This document shows positions 1 through 12,558 of a DNA stretch of 64,000 nt, in pieces. A program made the translations under genes and the position numbers. How positions within the stretch are numbered: the first letter of the stretch is position 1; every line of letters begins with the position of its first letter. Origin of the DNA: Pyrrhosoma nymphula (taxonomy: Eukaryota > Arthropoda > Insecta > Odonata > Coenagrionidae); contig OY754332.1 in NCBI GenBank assembly GCA_963573305.1, positions 143,151,977-143,215,976 of the forward strand, read 5' to 3'. The notes under the pieces are model-generated. The model saw nothing but the letters and a program-made list of their open reading frames with translations. It did no database searches and had not been told where the DNA came from.

Positions 1-1572
1 TTTTTTTATTTGTCGACCCGTAATACATGGTGCTGCAGAGGGAAGCAGCCTGAGAATAGCTGGCTTCAATTTCGGTTGCACATGCATGTGTGCAAGTTAT
101 CTGAAGTTTGTCATTCAGCAAGGTGAAAATTATGACTTTTCATACTTATTTTGTGTACTGCAATTAGGAGGAATCGTGCTCACATAGTGCTCTTTTCCAT
201 TCTAGGTTAAGGAGATTCATTATTATACTATACTAATTTACTTTCTTTTGAATGTAAAAGTGCTGTGGATATTGAGTAGATGGTTAAGGATAAGTTGGCT
301 TCATTGAAAGCCATAGCAAACGTTTTTACATATATTTGTCAAACATAGTATTCCCTGTGCAATGGAAAATAGTTGTCTGGGAATTCTATATCCATTTACT
401 TCATTTGAAACACAGGACTCTAGCTTTATGGCCCATGTGTTTTTGGTAAATCTGGTAGGTTCGTGTGTTCCCTAAGAATTTTGATATGGTATGCATGATG
501 GTTATTTCCACAGATTATTAAGAAAACAAAGTCTTCGGCATTCTCTATGGTTAAAAGTAAAGATTTGTGGTTCAACCCTAGAAATAATAGGGCACCCAGA
601 ATTTGTTCCTTCAGTTTTACAAAACATTTTTCTTTTGTTGCTTCTCACATGTTTGCATTGAAGGCTCCACTAATTATAAATTACTTCAACATTTGAATAT
701 TTGAAAAAAACAATACAGTACAGTTAAAAATAGCTAGACTTGTCCAATATACACTACTGCTAGAGCCACATTATTAAATTATTGAATATGTTGTTATGTC
801 GACTCTTGTTTGCTTAGATAATTTGGAAATATTTAATAATTTTGTACAATATTTTAATCTCAAATATTTTTTAAAGTTACCTTTTATGAACTCTTGAGGA
901 GGTCAATCACGACCGTTTGAGTCCAAACCGAAGAGTAACTTCGCTTTTTTTGACACGCTTTTATGCTGTTAAACAAAATACATCTCTCTCTTAAAAGATA
1001 CCTAGGCTATCGAAAAAAAAAGTAACAATCTATAGATCCACAGTAATCATGGAAAGAGTTAAAAAAATACTTTCTCAGCCTGGACATTGAGTCAAAATGG
1101 TGATTGTGCTTCAGGTATAAATGAATTTATATTGTGCTGGCACTGCCAGTAATTATGTAAATATTACAAATTAAAATTAAATTAGAATATTCCTTCGGAT
1201 CCACCATAAAATGTCTTTCATTATTACTTTATTCATTTGTTATATAATGTGGCAATGCCGATTTGATGAAAGTGAAAGAAATATTTAGTGATGGAAGGGA
1301 AATCCCTCACTTCGTATTTTCTAAACAACTTTCAACGGGGTATCGTGGCATACATTCATGATTTTAAAATTCCAATAAATCATTGATACCGTGCTTGATA
1401 TTTATCTTACGTCAATTGCTCGCATAATAAGAAAGTAATGTACAAATTTCCCTCACAAACTTCCCAGGCGACAAGACACTCAAACACGTTCCAAGTATGT
1501 ATCATCATTTAAGAGTTCTGTGTCAGTGTCCTCCCAAATTATGAAGCCTGACTTGATATATTATATATACAA
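1..1572. other. AT-rich stretch, no gene seen
   Basis: No open frame with recognisable protein similarity and no convincing repeat structure. It ends at the 3' terminus of the Helitron that starts at 1573. Confidence 0.6.
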
Positions 1573-2730
1573 CTAGAAGCGGGACCCAGCTTCGCGCGGG
1601 AAGCTGTGAATTAATTGCACCGATAATGCATAAAAGAACCGGGATAATGTTTAGAATTTTACATTATCTTGGCCAAAAAAATTTATTTGAGGTTTAGTTT
1701 AGAGAATATTTTGAATCACATTTTTTATTGATATTTTAGAAGAAGAGAGAAACAAATGGTACAAAATCACATGTTTGGTAATATTATTACCCGATCTTGG
1801 TCCAGAAATAGTGCTAAATAATATTGATAAGGGTAAGATGATCATTCCCGTTGAATTTAATTGGGAGATGCCATTTACCTTTATCAATATGAATCTGTAC
1901 ATGACGTGTGCTATATTCAATATTCAGGCAGGTACTATCTATCAGTCATTAACTTAACATGAAAGTAGTTGGAACTACGGAATGAATTCTCATTGAAATT
2001 CGCTTATATGTAATGAAAATCTTATAAATATTTTACGAAGTATGCATGCTCGTGTAAAACTCAAAAACGAAATGTAGTACAATTTTCGAAATTTCAGGAC
2101 TATAAAATGTCTTCTATGCACAGATAACTGACTACTTTTCTTGTTTCCCATGACATCCAGTTTGATGTCTTTTTGTTCATTTTTTTGTGGAAAAATATGT
2201 GCCTACATATCATGATTTTAAGTTCAAATTCTCAGAATATTTTTGATGGTATATGTATTCTATAATAATTCCAGATGCAGAAAAATACAAAATTTAGTCG
2301 TGAGATTACATACTGCGGCCATAAATAATGCTAATAAGGGAAAGATGAGGGTGCCCGTTAAATTTCAGCAAGAGAGAGAAAACATGAAATCTGTTGTATG
2401 AGGTGTATGAGAAAATCGAATGAAGAATTAAATACTGCATTCTTTTATGCGTTCGATGATGTAAATTTCCATCCAATATCTTGAGTGCAAGTAATTAAAA
2501 AAAGCAAATTAAGAAACACACCAAAGTTAATGCTTTTCTTATGAGAGTAAAATTTCACATCAATGCGGTCAAAACAACCCCAAAAATTGTTTATTTCAAT
2601 AATCCTTACTTAGTGCGCCTATACACCACGATGGGGATATACCCTGAAAATTTCATGTTTTTATCACCAGTAGTTTGGACTGTGCGTTGATGAGTGAGTC
2701 AGTCATGACATTCCATTTTATATATAGAGA
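1573..2730 (-). mobile_element. Non-autonomous Helitron (minus strand)
   Basis: Read on the minus strand the element starts TCTCTATATATA (2730 downward) and ends CTAG (1576-1573). It is flanked by A at the 5' side and T at the 3' side, the A|T target expected for Helitrons. A hairpin lies about 11 nt before the CTAG end: AGCTTC (1588-1593), loop 1594-1599, GAAGCT (1600-1605). No Rep/helicase protein is encoded. The sub-start stretch at about 2640-2715, with a 'CATCAACGCACAGTCCAAAC' type sequence, resembles Helitron 5' ends I have seen in other arthropods; that is memory, not a search. Length is 1158 bp. Confidence 0.7.
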
Positions 2731-4734
2731 TGATAAGTTGTCGCATATAAATAAGACCCTCGGGAACATAATAAAGCTTCATATGCACCAAAATAACTCA
2801 AATTGGAGGCAAGATTGTAGTGCCATGCCGTAGCCACGCCAGAATTAGATAACATATTACCATGTTTCCCCATCACGACTTGAGTTGTTCGTAGACTAGT
2901 TGGTAGCATTTTCGACTCCCAGCGAAAGGTGTGCTGGTTTGAGCCTCCATTGATTTCTAAATATTATTTTAGTCACAACGTTTTTTTACGCTCTTAATTT
3001 GAGATATGTATTTTCAAAAACACTGTAGGAGTGTCTGAACAAAACTTTATTTCGCTAGTGTTGATCATGTTTTAAGGTGAAACTTGTCTCGGCGATTCTA
3101 AGTGAATGATGTGGGATCCCTTGTCTGCAGTTTGAGAAAAAAACTGAAATTAATATGCCTGATGCACGCCTTCGTCATTGCCATACCCGTTTCAAACACT
3201 ACTAAGATTTCTTTTGGAGCCTCTGAATGAAATGCCAGTGCTTCAAGTGCAGTGCAAATATAGCAATATGCGTTTCATCAATCGTTCTGGCAATCCACCC
3301 TTCACCTTCGGTAATATTTACATATGAAATTACCATTCAAGTAACTATTGTTGAGTTTTACTTATTCACGTAAGTTTTAAGTGAGACAGCTTATAGTTAA
3401 ACTCTGTGAAAATATATTGGATGTAACCAAGTATGTATTTCAAACTAACCTTGGATTTCAGCGTTGCTAATTCCTCTGCTGACTGCAGCGCCATTTTAAA
3501 CTCACTAACTAATTTCGTCTGCAATAACTGCAAAAGAACGCTAGTATCTTAAAAACTAGGATGGGTCAGTGCCTTTGTAAGGTTACCATTTAATTTCTCG
3601 GAAAAATACCCACAATATCAGTTTTTTTTTTTAATGACATATGCTTGCGTTATGAAAACAGCTTTTTCCAAGTTGACTCCCATTCTGTCCATTAAGTGTA
3701 TGTAATTTCAACTGCAATTTATGGAAAAAGTAGTGTGGCATGAGGGTTATCTTTTGACTGATATAGATGTAGAACATTTGTTTCTATTAGTACCCCAAAT
3801 ATGAAAAAATGACATATCTTTCATTCCTCGATCCTACCTCGTTAATTGCTTTTGTTTCATGTGCCAAGAATGCCTTTCTGACAGCCTTAGTTTTTGTGAG
3901 GGGCACGTAAATTGTACTACTCATTATGACAGCAGAAGAACAGGAGGGAGTTTGGGCACTAGGCTCTAGTATTTTGAAGGCCTGTTATTTCCTTTTGACA
4001 ATCAAAAGAGTGAGAATGGATTTAAACATTGAATTGACTGCACAATAAGTCTTTACTCAAGTGTTGAACCTGAGAAAAATGTAGTGTTAGTTAAAAATAG
4101 GACTGTTTATTGTTTGGTTCACTGATTAATTATTGGTGATAGAAATGAAAATTGCTGCAAGAGTTTCTCTCCACTGTTTCTCCTAGTACAATGAGTAGGA
4201 CCCTATCTGGCCCCTGACTATGGTTAATGGCACAAGTGACCCAGTCGTTGGTCTCCTTCCCTTGTAACTATGGACTAGCGAGTGGATTATACTTTTTAGG
4301 GAAAGTATTGGTTTTTTAAGTTGCATATTGAATGTAGAGTGAAGGAAGGGAAGGAGGATAACGTTGATTGGATATATTATTCATTGAAACTGATAGTTGA
4401 CAGTTGTGACTCGTGACTACTGCTGCCATCACGGCTGGCCATTGGCTTATTGCTTATTTGGCGGAGGGGCTTGGTACTCAAGTGGCCCCATACCCCAGTG
4501 ACTATTACTTTTACTTGAATTAGTTTTATCTGCAATTTAATAGCCTCACTGATGAGGACTCTAATCTTACTTTTTGTTTGAGATTTAAACCTGATTTTCT
4601 TTGAATCGTTCGCTTGAAGTTCAAGTAGTTGGTGCATCAAACTGTTAGAATTTCAACGTTTCACTGTAGAGGGGTTTTGGTATTATCATCATACCCCATA
4701 CTAGAAGGCCTCCACTCTTTTGTTTCACATTATT
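2731..4734. other. No gene seen; one tRNA-like piece inside
   Basis: AT-rich sequence with short open frames that show no recognisable domain. The only structure I can support is the tRNA-like segment at 2891-2952. Confidence 0.5.
2891..2952 (+). repeat. tRNA-like SINE head fragment
   Basis: An A-box-like stretch (TAGACTAGTTGGTAGCA, 2892-2908) is followed by a degenerate B box (GGTTTGAGCCT, about 2936-2946) at tRNA-like spacing. There is no well-formed acceptor stem, so this is read as the tRNA-derived head of a decayed SINE and not as a functional tRNA. Confidence 0.4.
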
Positions 4735-6190
4735 AAAACGTTTTTATTATGATGAGTTCTTGTCTGTCTGTTTGGTACAAATTTTACAATCAATTTTAAA
4801 CTAATTTCCCGATAAGCTAGAGACTTGAAACTTTAAACATAGCTCAGAACTGGATGACAATGCAATATAATGTAATAATATATCTTTATATATATAATTC
4901 TTCTGTACGTGTGTATGTCACTGAACTACTCCTAAACGGCAGGACCGATTTTGATGAAATATTTTGTGTGCTTGAGTGGGTCCCTGGATGGTTTAGATTC
5001 ACAATTGAACCCGGTAGGTGGTGCTGCAATTGGGTCCTAGGAATTTTTTTAATAAAAAAATAATTAAAGAAATTAAAAAAATATATTTTAAGATTTTTCA
5101 CATATCAAAACGTATAACCAAGTTTGTATCATCAAGTTTGTTCATTTATACACCTCAGGGACTGACGAAAAACATTGTTTATCAACTCGCATTAAGATAA
5201 AAACAAAACAAACATTTTTCCTTTAGTATTAAGATTCTGCATAAATTTCAATACTTTCCTTTTTTGACATTAATAAAAATATGACGGTCATGGAAATGAT
5301 TTTGAGTTTTTTCTTTATTTGCTATAATATATAATCAAAATGAAAATCATCCAAATTTGCATCTCGTATGTTGCTGGTAAGGCATCATATTCCTCTGCTA
5401 CTCGCTGTCTGTTTACATATGTTTCAGTTGATCCACAGCATAGAAGCATCCATTTTCATGAGTCGCCACATCTCCAGTCGCCTGTATATCCATTACGAGC
5501 TCATGGACCAACTGAGTTCCATGCAGCTTTCTTCACACAGCTAATAAATATGAAAAAACAAAACTGTTAGACATTTACAAACGTACAAAAACAGCAATAT
5601 CTTTTTTGCAATCACATTATTATACTTACCACCTATCTCACGAAAAGTGCCACCTCTTTCGCCAAATTAGCCAATGACAAGCACCAAATATATTCTGGCC
5701 ATGACACGAGAATTGAACGGCGCAGGATAACGAGAAATTGCACTCATTTTTTTATTTTGCTTTGGGCAACAGCAATTAGCACAATGACAAAAGAACAAAG
5801 ATTGATATGTCAGTCTCAATGTCAAATGTCACTTAGTATATAGCTTATTGAAAATTCGAATTTCAATAAAGCGTTTGCTGGACCCGCTAAAAGCAGGCAA
5901 GCCAACGTTCGGACAGGACAACGTCTGTCGGGTCCGCTAGTATTATATATACATATATGTATTGAAGAATATAATATATATATTATAAATCATACGTAAA
6001 TTATATACATAATATAATGATTAATTATTATAATTAATAAGTTGTAATATTGATAGAAAAATCTTGTAACATTAATTTTGATTTTTGTTATAATTTAATT
6101 TTCAGGAAATAACAATTTAAAAAAGTTGATATATTGGTGGTAGTTAGGTATAATAATTTTCTATTTCAAATATAATAACTCGAGACTAAT
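4735..6190 (+). repeat. Dispersed repeat, split by a Helitron
   Basis: 4735-4882 and 5941-6190 match, in reverse orientation, the continuous segment 17036-17400. Shared stretches include the tract around 'AACTGGATGACAATGCAATA' (4850-4869) and the one around 'TCTATTTCAAATATAATAA' (6160-6178). The plus copy is interrupted exactly by the Helitron 4883-5940, so the minus copy works as an empty-site paralogue. Repeat class not identified. Confidence 0.65.
4883..5940 (+). mobile_element. Non-autonomous Helitron (plus strand)
   Basis: Starts A|TCTTTATATATATAATTC at 4883 and ends GGTCCGCTAG|T at 5940, which is the A|TC...CTAG|T structure of Helitrons. A hairpin GACAG (5912-5916) / CTGTC (5925-5929) sits 11 nt before the end. 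Near the start (4920-4960) is a 'CTGAACTACTCCTAAACGG' tract that I recognise as a frequent Helitron 5' sequence in insects. Length is 1058 bp with no Rep/helicase ORF, so it depended on a helper. Its start is shared in style (TCTYTATATATA) with the Helitron at 1573-2730. Confidence 0.78.
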
Positions 6191-6606
6191 AAGTATAAAA
6201 TAATTTCTCCTCACCCCACTCACAATTACATATATCCCCATATAGATTCATAACCTCATCGAGATTGTCCTGAAAATTTGTGATTGTGAATTTTAATAGC
6301 TATGAAAATGGTTCTAAGAAGGAACAAGAAAAACGTGGGGTGCATGCTGTAGATAATTACAAGGATTGTAGGGAGTCTAAGCTGTCATAGAGAAAACTCG
6401 CATAACATTTTATACCTTTTGCAATGCAATAAAATGGTTAGTTATTTTATTCATGCATCCCACATATTTCGTTTTCAATCTTACAACTATTTTCATAGCT
6501 ATTAAAAATCACATTCACAAATTTTCAGGACAATCTGCATGAGATTCTTAATCTGTTCGGAGATATAAATGTGTGTGAGGCTAGGAGAAATTATTTTATA
6601 CTTCTT
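6190..6606. repeat. Fold-back repeat with about 150-bp arms
   Basis: 6190-6345 and 6450-6606 are imperfect reverse complements. For example the 'ACAATTACATATATCCCC' side (6222-6239) pairs with the 'GGAGATATAAATGTGTG' side (6560-6576), and 'TTTTAATAGCTATGAAAATG' (6291-6310) pairs with a near-complement at 6490-6510. A single-strand transcript would form a long hairpin with a roughly 100-nt loop. No coding capacity. Confidence 0.65.
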
Positions 6607-7008
6607 GGTCTGTTTTAAAACATGTTTTTTTAAATAATTTTTTATTTAAATAATTATTTTATTCTCATTACCTTCATCATTTCTGCAACTGCAATATTAT
6701 ATGCAATTCTGCTGCTCAATATTTTGGTTTTGACATGATTTGAAGGTGATTGATGGCAGTACCCAATCCATGCCAAATGTTGCTATAGTTAGAGTCTGGT
6801 ATATTAATTGAATGATTTACCAACATTTTTGCTATGTAATGTATTTTCTCTCAAAATTTTTGATGATTAGCTAAAATAATATTTTTGCTGTTTTTGCATA
6901 GATAGCCAAAAGGAATCCTAGCATATTGCTTTTGAAGAACATTTTTTTGGGATTCACTATACATTTTGAAGGCCTGTGATATTATAGTTTTATAAAATTT
7001 TTAGATTA

Positions 7009-7270
7009 GGAGAAGGGTTGTGAAATAGGAAATCATTACACAGTTTGGTATCTTTGCACTTATGATTCTTCACAATTTCCATTATCTCCAAAGCGTCCAT
7101 TTTCCACCCTTTATCTACCCTAAGCAGCAACTTGGGGGTGAAATCATCTTGTGCTGCATAGGGTAGATAAAGGGTGGAAAATGGATGCTTAGGAGATAGT
7201 GGAAATTGTGAAGAATCAGAAGTGCAATGATAGCAAACTGTAATGATTTCCTATTTCACAACCCTTCTCC
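7009..7270. repeat. Fold-back repeat with about 119-bp near-perfect arms
   Basis: The left arm (7009-7128) and right arm (7151-7270) are reverse complements with few mismatches, separated by about 22 nt. The tract around TTTATCTACCC (7110-7120) is mirrored by GGGTAGATAAA (7161-7171). The outer ends GGAGAAGGGTTGTGAAATAG (7009-7028) are mirrored at 7251-7270. Could be a fold-back MITE; I could not find a clear target duplication. Confidence 0.75.
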
Positions 7271-8238
7271 TTTATTGGCCACAAAATATTACCTACAATC
7301 TTCCCTTTATTCCCAAAATACTTCCCTATATTGGCCACAATCTCTTCTTCAAGGGTGGTCTGTGGAGCAATTGCAAAGTTCAGTCCCTTAGACAATATGG
7401 ATATTGCCGCGTCGTTCAGGGAGACTTCTGTCAGATTGAAAACTTCGTACCAATGTATTAAATACTGTTATTTTCTGCATTTTATTTACATTATGAAGTT
7501 ATCGATGCGTATTATCTTCACGTTTTGGCAATCGGAAGTTTGGTATTGACATTTACGGTTGAGATTATTCGCACATAAATTTGACTGTTACTCAGCTAAA
7601 GCTATCGATTAGAGAAATTCCCATAAGACGCCCTTATGAAGAAATACTGTTACCTAGATATGCTGACCTTGCATCTGCCATCCCACGGAGCTGTTAAAAA
7701 AGTGCAATAAATATTGCAATAATAAAGGATTGGCGAAGTGACTGTAATGCAGTGCAGTCCTTTAATTACCTGGGCCTAAGTAACTGGGTAATTAAAGAAG
7801 TGATAGATGACTTTTTATTTGCACGATAGCAGTCTTCTCAATTATGTTAATGGTATTTGTGTTCACGTTCATTGGGTTTGTAAAAATGTTTTCCTGACCA
7901 TGATGAATTCAAGTCTACATACGATAGCGGATTTAATTTGTTCACAGTTGACCTTTTTAAAATTTCATCTTTTTTATTATCATAAGAAATTTATCCAATT
8001 GGAAAGTAAATACAAAATAAGAAATATAATACGCTAGCGAAAAGAATTTATGAAGTCCCTGGAACCATCTCGTTAGTCGTTGCACTCAGTAACAAATGTT
8101 ACGACCTTTTTTTCTCCTTACTCATAGAGGTTTTTCATCATCTCTCTCTTATCTCAGAGTGTCATTTTCGTTATCCTAGAAGTTATATAAATGGATAAAT
8201 AGATGCGCAATTTTCCACAAAGAAATACTTTAATTACG
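7271..8238. other. No gene seen
   Basis: Two near copies of 'TATTGGCCACAA' (about 7273 and 7330) are the only repeat visible. Short open frames have no recognisable similarity. Confidence 0.45.
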
Positions 8239-8297
8239 AACTGGGTTTCGATGTACTACATCATCAGGTGATAGTGATAACGAAGTACATCGAAACC
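8239..8297 (-). ncRNA. Hammerhead-ribozyme-like motif (decayed)
   Basis: On the minus strand 8270-8239 reads CTGATGA, then a short self-complementary TGTAGTACATC, then GAAACCCAGTT. This is the order CUGANGA - helix II - GAAA of a hammerhead core. A second inverted copy of the GGTTTCGATGTACT arm lies at 8283-8297, the same layout as the better-preserved inverted repeats at 27838-28051 and 58270-58477. Helix II is too short to be convincing, so activity is doubtful. Confidence 0.4.
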
Positions 8298-8379
8298 GCA
8301 AAATTGCAATTTAGGTTGTTCTAATTTTGAGGGTACCGCGACTAGCCACAGTATTTACCTTTCCTCAAAAAAATGCAAA

Positions 8380-8442
8380 TAGCTTCACTGGTTAACGCAC
8401 TCGGCGCGAAATCGAGGGATCCGCGTTCGAATCCCGGTGAAG
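8380..8442 (+). repeat. tRNA-like SINE head
   Basis: A tRNA-like segment with an A-box-like TAGCTTCACTGGTTAACGC (8379-8397) and a good B box CGTTCGAATCCCGG (8424-8437). The acceptor ends do not pair well, so it is read as a SINE head. It lies about 80 bp after the hammerhead-like motif. Confidence 0.5.
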
Positions 8443-9721
8443 GCGAATGATTTTTCCTCTGTGGAATATCGCACTTAAGTTGTTCTCTTTTCGTGAAAAA
8501 TTGTGCATCTTTACTTACCATCATAATTTTTAAATTCCGCGTATTATCACTCTATGTTTCTGCAATTTCTAAGACGTTAGCTATTTTGAAAAATCTTCCA
8601 AATGTCGTTAATGCGTTTATTTTAATGGCATTAGCGTCATTATGATTTCCGGGTGTTCTCTGACCTGGAAAATTAATGGAATTTATTAGAGTATGAAAAT
8701 TTCATGTAATTTGTGAAAGCGCCTGGAAGATTTTCGCATTTTTCGACCCCAAGGTCCTTTGTGACCATGACTACTAATGTCACCTTACATACCTTTAATG
8801 CTGCATCATCTTCTAAAATATTGTTTCATTCCTTCATCGTTGTGTTTCAGTCTCTTACGTGTCCTGGTGGTTCAATCGAGACGGCGAGAGTTAACTAATG
8901 AGAGATTCTATCTTTTTTTCTTTGTTTTCTTTGAAAACTACTGCTTTCACTAATGAAGTAGATAGGATAGTAGAAGGGCTGATTAGTAGATGGATATATT
9001 TTCTAGTTATTACTGTACAGACCCGTAGCGTTGTTTTTTATTTATGGCATTTTAACCGTAACAATAGCTACCATTGAGCAATGACTCATTGTCAGTATCC
9101 TAGGTGTCTCGCAACCATCGTTCTTGTTTTAAATACTATGTTATTATTATGTGATGGCATACTTAAGTATATTAAATTATCCTACCTAGCATATACCATA
9201 TACACCACAACGCCGGAATGGACTGATGTGACAGTGGTCAATATTAAATGGTCAGAAAGGATGCACAGGGATAACAACTCATTAAGCACACACTTTATCC
9301 ATTGCAGAAAGCGAACACACGGCAATCTCTTTTGTGACGATGTACCAAAAATGGTAAATAACGATGAAGGTGATTAATGAGTGGACGTGATGCGTAAATG
9401 AAAGGAAAAATGAAGGACAGCAAAAAGAAAAAAATAAATAGAAAGCGATACACAGATGCTAAAACGAATTATGAAGAAAGTAAAAGAATACGTATTAGAG
9501 AAATAAGCAAACTCAAGAAAAATGAATTACGATGAAAGTAAAAGAAAATATAATAAAGAAATTAATGGATTAGTGAAAAAATCAACCGATTTCTAACACT
9601 TCGAATTCGCAGTCACAGATCGCAGGAGACCAGACACCAACAGGCATGGGCAGAGTAGCACTCGTTAGTTTACAGCCTGTCTCAGTGTTGCCATGTGTTA
9701 ACTATTGATGTTATTACGCAT
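8443..9721. other. No gene seen
   Basis: No recognisable protein or repeat signature. The A-rich stretch 9400-9590 is purine-rich on the plus strand without an open frame of note. Confidence 0.45.
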
Positions 9722-11281
9722 AACCGATGGAAGAAGTCACTATTCAATGCGATGGGATAACTAAACAGCTACAGTCGATAAAAAATAGTAAATCTCCGGG
9801 TCCGGAGGAATACCCGCGCGTGTCCTCAAGGAATTAGCGCCACAGATCGCACCGTTCTTAGACATAATATTCAAGAAGTCATTGTCTGAAGGAAAGATAC
9901 CAATAAACTGGAAAATTGCAAACGATACACCGATATTCAAAAAGGGAAACAGACATGACCCAGGGAACTATCGACCAATTTCATTAACGTCGATTATAGG
10001 CAAGATACTCGAACATATCGTCGTTAGCAATATCATGACGTTCCTGCACAGTCGTAACTTCCTTCATGGCTGTCAGCAGGGCTTTCGGAAAGGTAGATCA
10101 TGTGAAACACAGCTCGCGCTCTTTCTTCATCACGTTCTCAAATCTGGTGAATCGAAAACACAAGTGGACGCATTATTCCTAGATTTTAAGAAAGCTTTCG
10201 ACACGGTACCTCACAACAAACTTTTATACAAATTACAGTCATGCGGGCTAAGCGAAACAGTAGTAAACTGGATACGCGACTTTCTGAGTGATCGTAAGCA
10301 AAAAGTAGTTCTTGACGGAATTAGCTCTGATGTAGTTAAAGTGACATCAGGTGTCCCACAAGGAAGCGTAATCGGCCCCCTTTTGTTCATTATATACATA
10401 AATGACCTATACTCTCGAATTAGCAGTAAAATACGATTATTTGCTGACGACGCTGTCATCTATCGCGAAATTAGTGATCTCTCTGACTTTGAAATTCTAT
10501 CATGGGATTTAAACGTTCATGTCTGGAGCCAAGAGTGGGGACTCGAACTTAATCTGAGCAAATGCACGGCGGTACATTTCTTGCGGAGGTCGTCCAACTA
10601 TCCCCGTGTATATGCTGTGGATGGCGTTAAGACAAAGGTGACAGATGAAGTTAAGTATCTGGGAGTTACGATTACCTCGAACCTATCGTGGGGAACACAT
10701 ATAAGAAATATTTGTGGCAGAGCTCTGAAGAAGCTAGGATTCGTCAAGCGTATTGTGGGAAGATTTTCAGATGAAAAAGTAAAAGAGAGGTGCTATTTCG
10801 CACTCGTCCGGCCACACCTTGAATATGCAGCAAGCATATGGGATCCGGTGCAGAAAGACTTAATCCGGGAACTTAATAAAATACAAAGGAAAGCTGCGCG
10901 ATTCGTCAAAAACTGCTACGGGCGTACAGACAGCGTTACGCAGATGTTAAACGAATTAGGCTGGGAGCCGCTAGAGACTCGGAGGCTGCGCGCTAGGCTT
11001 AGATTACTTCAGTAATTGAGAATAGATATATTTCAGAGCGACACGGAGGACATCATATTAGAACCCCACTATATTTTCAGGTCCGACAGAAACGATAAAT
11101 TATGAGAGATATTTTGCCGATGGGATAGGTATGGGAATTCGTTTTTCCCCCGAACTATAAGGGACTTAAATAAATGCAAGGCGTAATTTCATTAGAGCGT
11201 TTCCTTTTTATATGTAAACGGCTGGTGTCCTAACACACACGCCTATTGAGGTGGCTTGCGGGGTAGTATGTAGATGTAGAT
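9722..11281 (+). pseudogene. CR1/L2-like LINE, 5'-truncated and broken RT copy
   Basis: Aligns by eye, at a few per cent divergence, with the LINE copy at 44579-46985, starting inside the region before the RT domain. The open frame 9882-11015 gives about 377 residues of reverse transcriptase with the finger motif YRPISLTS, the palm aspartate in LFLDFKKAFDTVPHNKL, SGVPQGSVIGPLLF and the catalytic FADDA. Lesions compared with the other copy: one G missing near 9807 (frameshift), an in-frame codon loss near 10514, a premature TAA at 11013-11015 and a TGA near 11104. The 3' end keeps the family terminus with one or two ATGTAG units and no poly(A). The protein would have made cDNA by target-primed reverse transcription; this copy cannot. 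Confidence 0.9.
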
Positions 11282-12558
11282 AACAATAAGAATAAAACTG
11301 CAATATTAGATAATTTGTATCGACTTTTCGGGGTTTTATGTTATTAAATTAATAATTCTTTACAGCCACAAATTTAATCTAAAAAATCATATTACGTCGA
11401 AATAACAGCGACGGCTAGATGCAACACAACCACTGACTTACATGAGGTTCTTAACATTCATACTTAAGTATATTTTCTGAGCAACATAACCTATCGAGTA
11501 TTTGTATTTCTTCGAAAAATTATAAAATGATATATAAATCCTAAATTTCCCCATCAGGTGATATTTTATTCTTCTTATGAATACAGTACTTCAGGGCGCA
11601 GGTTCCTCCTTAACAAAACACCTCCGTGAAAAAGTATTTCCTCTTTTAATCGTGAATACAAACGTATGTTCATTGAATCTTTCAAGCATGGTGGTAGATT
11701 TACTATGGCTGCGCAGTAAAATAAGCTGTGAATGCAAATTACATAGTTTATAATAAATAAAATAATAATTTAGTAAATGCTAAAGGAAAAAAACAAAAAA
11801 CAGGAAGTAAGAAAGATATAACATTTTTCTTCGTACTACTTCGTTTATCCATGGCAACGATGAAATTGCGAAGGATTCGGACGTAATCCTCGGACGTCAT
11901 TCGAGGTGGTGTTCTTAATGCGGGTCCCGATCCAGCCGCAGAAATTGCTCTCCAAAAACGCAGACATATATGCCCAGATCTATGTTTCCTTGTTATGTTT
12001 TTTGGTGATACTTGACAAACAGGAGGAATAGTATTTTTTTTAATAAGGAAATGTTCTAAAGAGTACTATCTTTGCTAAAGTTATATTTAATTACAATAGC
12101 AAGTTTTTCATTGCTCAACACGCTCATACTCAACACTTCTAATGTGTAATCATCGATGAAAGTTACGATATTCCAATATAATTGGTTCATATCCCGGTAC
12201 GAATGAGCGAAATGTATCCTCGCCGTTTAATTAGTTTCGTTTATTGCTGACTTTCTTGTCGGCCTGAAATTTCTCATACCAGCTTCATTAGGCGGTTTCT
12301 CACTATTCAGGTTCTTTTTAGTTTTGTCCTTTTTATCACAGCCACCCCGCCAGTTGTAATAGGATTTTCATTTGGATGCTAATGTGTACTGCCATCATCA
12401 TCTCGAGATGTGAATCTTGGTCTCCGTTTCTTTGTCGTGATGCCGTCGTCTCATCCCCCCTTCCTTCAGCGTTTTAGCCATAAATATACTGTTTCTATTC
12501 AAATCCATTGCCCTCCATATCTGAGTGACAATTGAGCGTACCTAAACTATCCCATTGA
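11282..12558. other. No gene seen
   Basis: AT-rich flank of the LINE copy. No open frame with recognisable domain and no repeat I can support. Confidence 0.45.

Noticed and set aside
4886..5101. Open frames inside the Helitron
   Set aside because: No Rep or helicase motif; the element is non-autonomous.
8380..8442. Functional tRNA gene
   Set aside because: A and B boxes are present, but acceptor and anticodon stems do not pair; fits a SINE head. The same judgement applies at 2891, 20866, 24722, 37555 and 38168.
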